Positions 20,701-23,886 of a stretch of 23,886 nt of DNA are shown piece after piece (position 1 is the first letter of the stretch; each line of letters starts with the position of its first letter). The translations under genes were made by a program, and so were the position numbers. The notes beneath the pieces were generated by a model. The model was not told the DNA's origin. It made no database searches and saw only the letters and a list, made by a program, of their open reading frames with translations. Origin of the DNA: Saccoglossus kowalevskii. Lineage: Eukaryota; Hemichordata; Enteropneusta; Harrimaniidae. The stretch is from positions 82,511 to 106,396 of the forward strand of contig NW_003112467.1 in NCBI RefSeq assembly GCF_000003605.2, in the 5' to 3' direction.

Positions 20701-21800
20701 AAATTAGGATATTATATTATCAAAGACAATGGCTACCACGTGAGTTATGTACGGCCTAGCGACCTGAATTGTGGGTAAAAAAAACACAAAATCAAACGCA
20801 TTGTGTATTGTCAATTGTTTTTGCTCTGGCCATTGTTTAATACACATATTATCGATTGGTGATAGTTTCGATCATGGCGCCATATGAAAATATACTACTA
20901 GTATGATTTTATTTACGATATATCTTGTATATCGCAATGACTAAAATACCACCACAAATACTAAAAACACACGAAGAGCCAGGAATCACAAGCTATGTGT
21001 TAATACTTCTTTCTGTTGAGACTTCAATTCTTCGCCAAATATTTCAGTGTAATTGAAATAGAAAAAGGGTTACAGTAAATGATTAGTAAACTGAATTAAT
21101 ATTTCAAAAAGTTATCTTAAGTAAAAGTAGGGAACCGGTGTATACATAATCCCAAAGTAACGACTCATAATAACTCCTTTAAAATTTACCCCAAAGCTCC
21201 AATAAAATTATAAATTGATATGGATCAATTAACGTAGCTGTTAATGGCTAACTTACATAAAGATCGTGTTGCATGAAGCTTCCTATATATACACACAACA
21301 CACCACACCATACATTAGACATTAGATGTTTCCTATAATCGTTCTACATTCAATAACCCTTGTACATGGTGCAACCATAAAGAATGGGAAACGTTTGAAA
21401 CCGCATTTGACCGCTTAGTATACGTACCTTCGATGCTGAACGTATGATAAGCTTTACGTATTTTGTATTCTAGGTAATAATGTATAATAATAAGTTTAAA
21501 TTGATTTCTTTTATAATGTTTTTGTCTAAACCATATACCATACATAATCACATGGTATAATCGCGGCTGGGGCTGATACCATCTCTGCTCCGACATTGAT
21601 GACCGGTTTATTTTACTGTCTCTTGCGATTGCTATTGACAGGTGGTGCGTATAATGTTGCGATAGCTATCATGGCTAAAATGGGCGACTATGGATATATC
21701 ATATTTCTTACACGAGTCGTAGCCTCAATTTCTGCACATCTGTCGATTAGATTTCATTCTGGATTACCATCTCCCAACTGCATTGTTTTATTGTTTTCAG
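20701..21800. other. Unique sequence; open frames without support
   Basis: A minus-strand ATG frame at 21596-21333 (87 codons) and a plus-strand ATG frame at 21599-21805 (68 codons) diverge from almost the same point. The second is rich in hydrophobic residues and ends just past the acceptor at 21799-21800. Neither shows a known motif; both are near the length expected by chance. If the exon at 21801-21962 is real, the pyrimidine-rich end of this stretch belongs to an intron. Confidence 0.45.
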
Positions 21801-21962
21801 GTTAGGACCTCATCGCCAAGTGACACATTATTGCCTACTATCTTAGTTTAAAGCAGTCGCGTTGGACTTTTATTTGTCTGCATTGAAGGAATGGATAACT
21901 GCATCGGTCATATGCGCCAAGTCACGAGTAAAATGAAGTACGCCCCCAAGCGTCTACGAAAA
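21801..21962 (+). CDS. Candidate 5' coding exon (leader plus 24 codons), gene unknown
   Basis: The pyrimidine-rich TTTTATTGTTTTCAG ending at 21800 is a strong splice acceptor, with a possible branch site (CCCAACTG) about 25 bases upstream. An exon of 162 bp follows and ends at AAA/GTAAGTAT (21962/21963), a strong donor. Within it the ATG at 21891 has good context (GGAATGG, G at -3 and +4). It is preceded in frame by a TAA at 21849, so it would be the true start. From there 24 codons run open into the donor and end in phase 0. The peptide begins MDNCIGHMRQ and becomes basic towards its end (KYAPKRLRK). It matches no family I recognise. I could not find a phase-compatible downstream exon within the remaining 1.9 kb, which is not surprising for an animal gene with long introns. 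Both splice sites are seen; the gene itself is inference. Confidence 0.33.
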
Positions 21963-23652
21963 GTAAGTATATGTTGATGTTATCATTGTTAATGATGATG
22001 ACAATGATTCAATAGTGCAAAAAATGCCACCAATACACACATAGTACATATATTGGATTACGTGCATACAGCCAATCACCGATCAGATCGAAAGATTAAC
22101 TTGACTTAATTTACACTAGCCTGATTTATTGATTTATTGTGGTTATGACCTTTCTATTTTTGGGTCATGAATGTATGTATAAATCGGTCAACATTGAATA
22201 CCTTCTTTGGACGTTTAGATAATTAAAGCACGCGATGCACGATAATCGCTTGGAGAAAGGTGTGACATTAAAGGGTTTAATGCTGTCTGCATTGTTCTCA
22301 GTGTCACACGACCGCATTATTTGTGAATAATCCGAGAGACGATCTTCAATTTTTACTTAGAATTCACGCATATTCACAGTAATATGTTTAACATAATAGT
22401 TCCAAGACCACAATCAAGCTATTGACTATGAACCTAGGGTATTCACAGTATATTCAATATCCACTGTGTATCGGGTTTCCTGAAATTATTTGATATGTAC
22501 AGCTCACTTTGAATCCAATCTGATCAAAACAAGATCGTATTTTTTGTATTTATGTTTTTCATATATAATTTATTTCAGTTTGTTTTGTTTTGTCTGATTT
22601 TAATTTATTATTTATTTGCTGGTAGTATTTTCCTTTGAGATTACCAAAACTTTAATCATGACAGGAACTAACAGCGAAACCCAAACCATTGTAATCACAT
22701 TGTTTCGCCTTGAATAGTGAAATATAACATCTGCTAATTTCGTGAAAATGATTTAAATTCTATAACACTTGGGTGTGTTTCTTTCAATTGTGTATGTGTA
22801 TGTATACGTAAGGACAATTTTTATACTTTGATTGAGCTAGATCAGAAATACTTCTGTGTAATATTGAACCATTGAACAATATCTAAATGGAACTTTAGCA
22901 GATCAGACTGATACAGAGGTGTTATTCTCTGCCATAACTAAACAAAAAGAGATGAGCGACCTGTTTTTCATGGCGTTTTTATTTGATAATTATACCAATT
23001 TACTATGAAATCGGTTTTAGGCGTACGATTACTTCATTTCATTTTACTGCTAGAACATCGGGCATGGAAGATTTAAACAAGTCGTTGGTTATGTAGAAAG
23101 ATCAGTCCCATCGTCTGGTCAGAAAAAACCTGTAGTGAAACAAATGCTACATAACACCGAATCAAAAGCTGCTCTAAAATCAACAAAACAAGTACATGAA
23201 CTTTCACTTACCAATTTAATAATATATAGTAATTTATTTATGTAAAAGCCCCCCTCCCCTCTCCTCCAAATGATAATAAACTGTCAAAAATTAAAAAAAC
23301 ATATCAACCTAGAAAGTATTGGCTGCTTCTTCAGTGGCACTGTTCACGTTACCTTTGTGTGGTACTATAATAAGAATGTGATGTTACTCGTGAAATTTTT
23401 AAGAAATGCATGTATAAGTTCAGACGTGCTGGTAGAAACACATCACGATCCTATCGATCCTGTTTATACTGATTAATTACACGCTCCAAACCACCTGATA
23501 CTGCAGCATAAGTTCATCTAAAGAGTCACAATTACGGCAGAGATACTGTTTAAACGTGGCATTTCATAATATTTGTATTCGCATAAATGCCATTCTGTGA
23601 AGATGTGCATTCATTTGATTAGAATGTCATAAATGTGAAATGTCATAGTTTG
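21963..23652. other. Unique AT-rich sequence, possible intron, small hairpins
   Basis: No array or gene could be supported. Just past the GTAAGT donor, ATCATTGT (21982-21989) pairs perfectly with ACAATGAT (22001-22008). GTGTGACA (22260-22267) pairs with TGTCACAC (22302-22309) and encloses CATTAAA-GGG-TTTAATG (22266-22282). A plus-strand ATG frame at 23270-23476 (68 codons) follows a pyrimidine tract and ends in TAA; it reads as a mixed, protein-like peptide but has no known motif, and its possible acceptors are out of phase with the exon ending at 21962. Confidence 0.5.
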
Positions 23653-23863
23653 TTGACCTTTTCACCACCAGACTTTCTCACCCAAATTGTTCCCAGCTTT
23701 TTTCTTATATTCTTCAATATTTCTGGAAATGAAAAATTTGTGTCAAATGTCAGTTTTTACTCAAAAAATTGTTTATTTTTGTCCGAATCTTCTGAAGGAT
23801 AGGGTAGACTATAAACGTGACTATTTTGTGATGAAAAAAGGAAACTGGTGGTGAAAAGGTTGA
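23653..23863. mobile_element. MITE-like element with TTGA flanks
   Basis: CCTTTTCACCACCAG at 23657-23671 is mirrored by CTGGTGGTGAAAAGG at 23845-23859, a perfect 15-bp terminal inverted repeat with further partial pairing inward (ACTTTC / GAAAC). The ends are flanked by identical TTGA tetramers at 23653-23656 and 23860-23863. The 203-bp body is AT-rich and non-coding. The size, TIRs and matching flanks fit a non-autonomous DNA transposon. A TTGA duplication is unusual; it may be a variant of the TTAA target used by piggyBac-type elements, whose ends begin with C. It is unrelated in sequence to copies A-C. Confidence 0.75.
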
Positions 23864-23886
23864 ACGATAATTCCTGTAATAGCGCG

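Noticed and set aside
23270-23476. Possible terminal exon of a gene starting at 21891
   Set aside because: Its candidate acceptors (near 23310 and 23335) give exon phases that do not follow the phase-0 donor at 21962, and no motif is recognisable.

Overview
This window looks like non-coding or gene-poor DNA from an animal nuclear genome. It is AT-rich and carries no operon-like gene packing, no long open frame, no Shine-Dalgarno-led genes and no tRNA or rRNA gene that I could recognise. It does hold many minisatellite and satellite arrays, short terminal-inverted-repeat (TIR) elements and a decayed LINE reverse transcriptase. That mix suits a repeat-rich marine invertebrate, plausibly a mollusc or other lophotrochozoan. 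The taxon is inference: no diagnostic gene is present.

Layout. 1-2275 is a 23-bp satellite that runs off the left edge and is organised in its right half into 92-bp four-monomer higher-order units. 3383-4301 is a degenerate ~50-bp minisatellite interrupted by a small transposon-like element (copy A). 6004-6123 is a second element (copy C), followed by a degenerate 41-bp minisatellite (6160-6970) that holds a stub of the same family (6496-6520). 8326-8458 is the most complete member (copy B). 10334-10521 is a four-copy 46-bp repeat in which each copy can fold a short hairpin. 10752-10945 is a degenerate 71-80-bp repeat. 14665-15770 is a 44-bp minisatellite with a 132-bp higher-order unit. 16957-17913 is a 19/20-bp minisatellite with three successive higher-order periods (59, 177 and 99 bp). 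18977-19286 is a 32-bp repeat. 20270-20700 is a LINE reverse-transcriptase fragment. 23653-23863 is a second kind of TIR element.

Possible gene signal is limited to two places, both weak. At 18340-18529 an inverted CCAAT box and a full cAMP-response element lie upstream of an ATG in good context that opens a short signal-peptide-like frame. At 21801-21962 a strong splice acceptor, an ATG in good context with 24 codons, and a strong GTAAGT donor describe a plausible 5' exon. Neither could be tied to a protein family. The longer open frames elsewhere are mostly repeat readings (the arrays lack stops in some frames), start at non-ATG codons, or are near the length expected by chance at this base composition.

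I see no evidence for a new multi-gene system. The most interesting content is repeat biology: a small TTAA-flanked element family with three copies and a stub within 5 kb, closely associated with tandem arrays; several independent minisatellite families with clear higher-order structure; and a short tandem repeat whose hairpin stems show a paired change.
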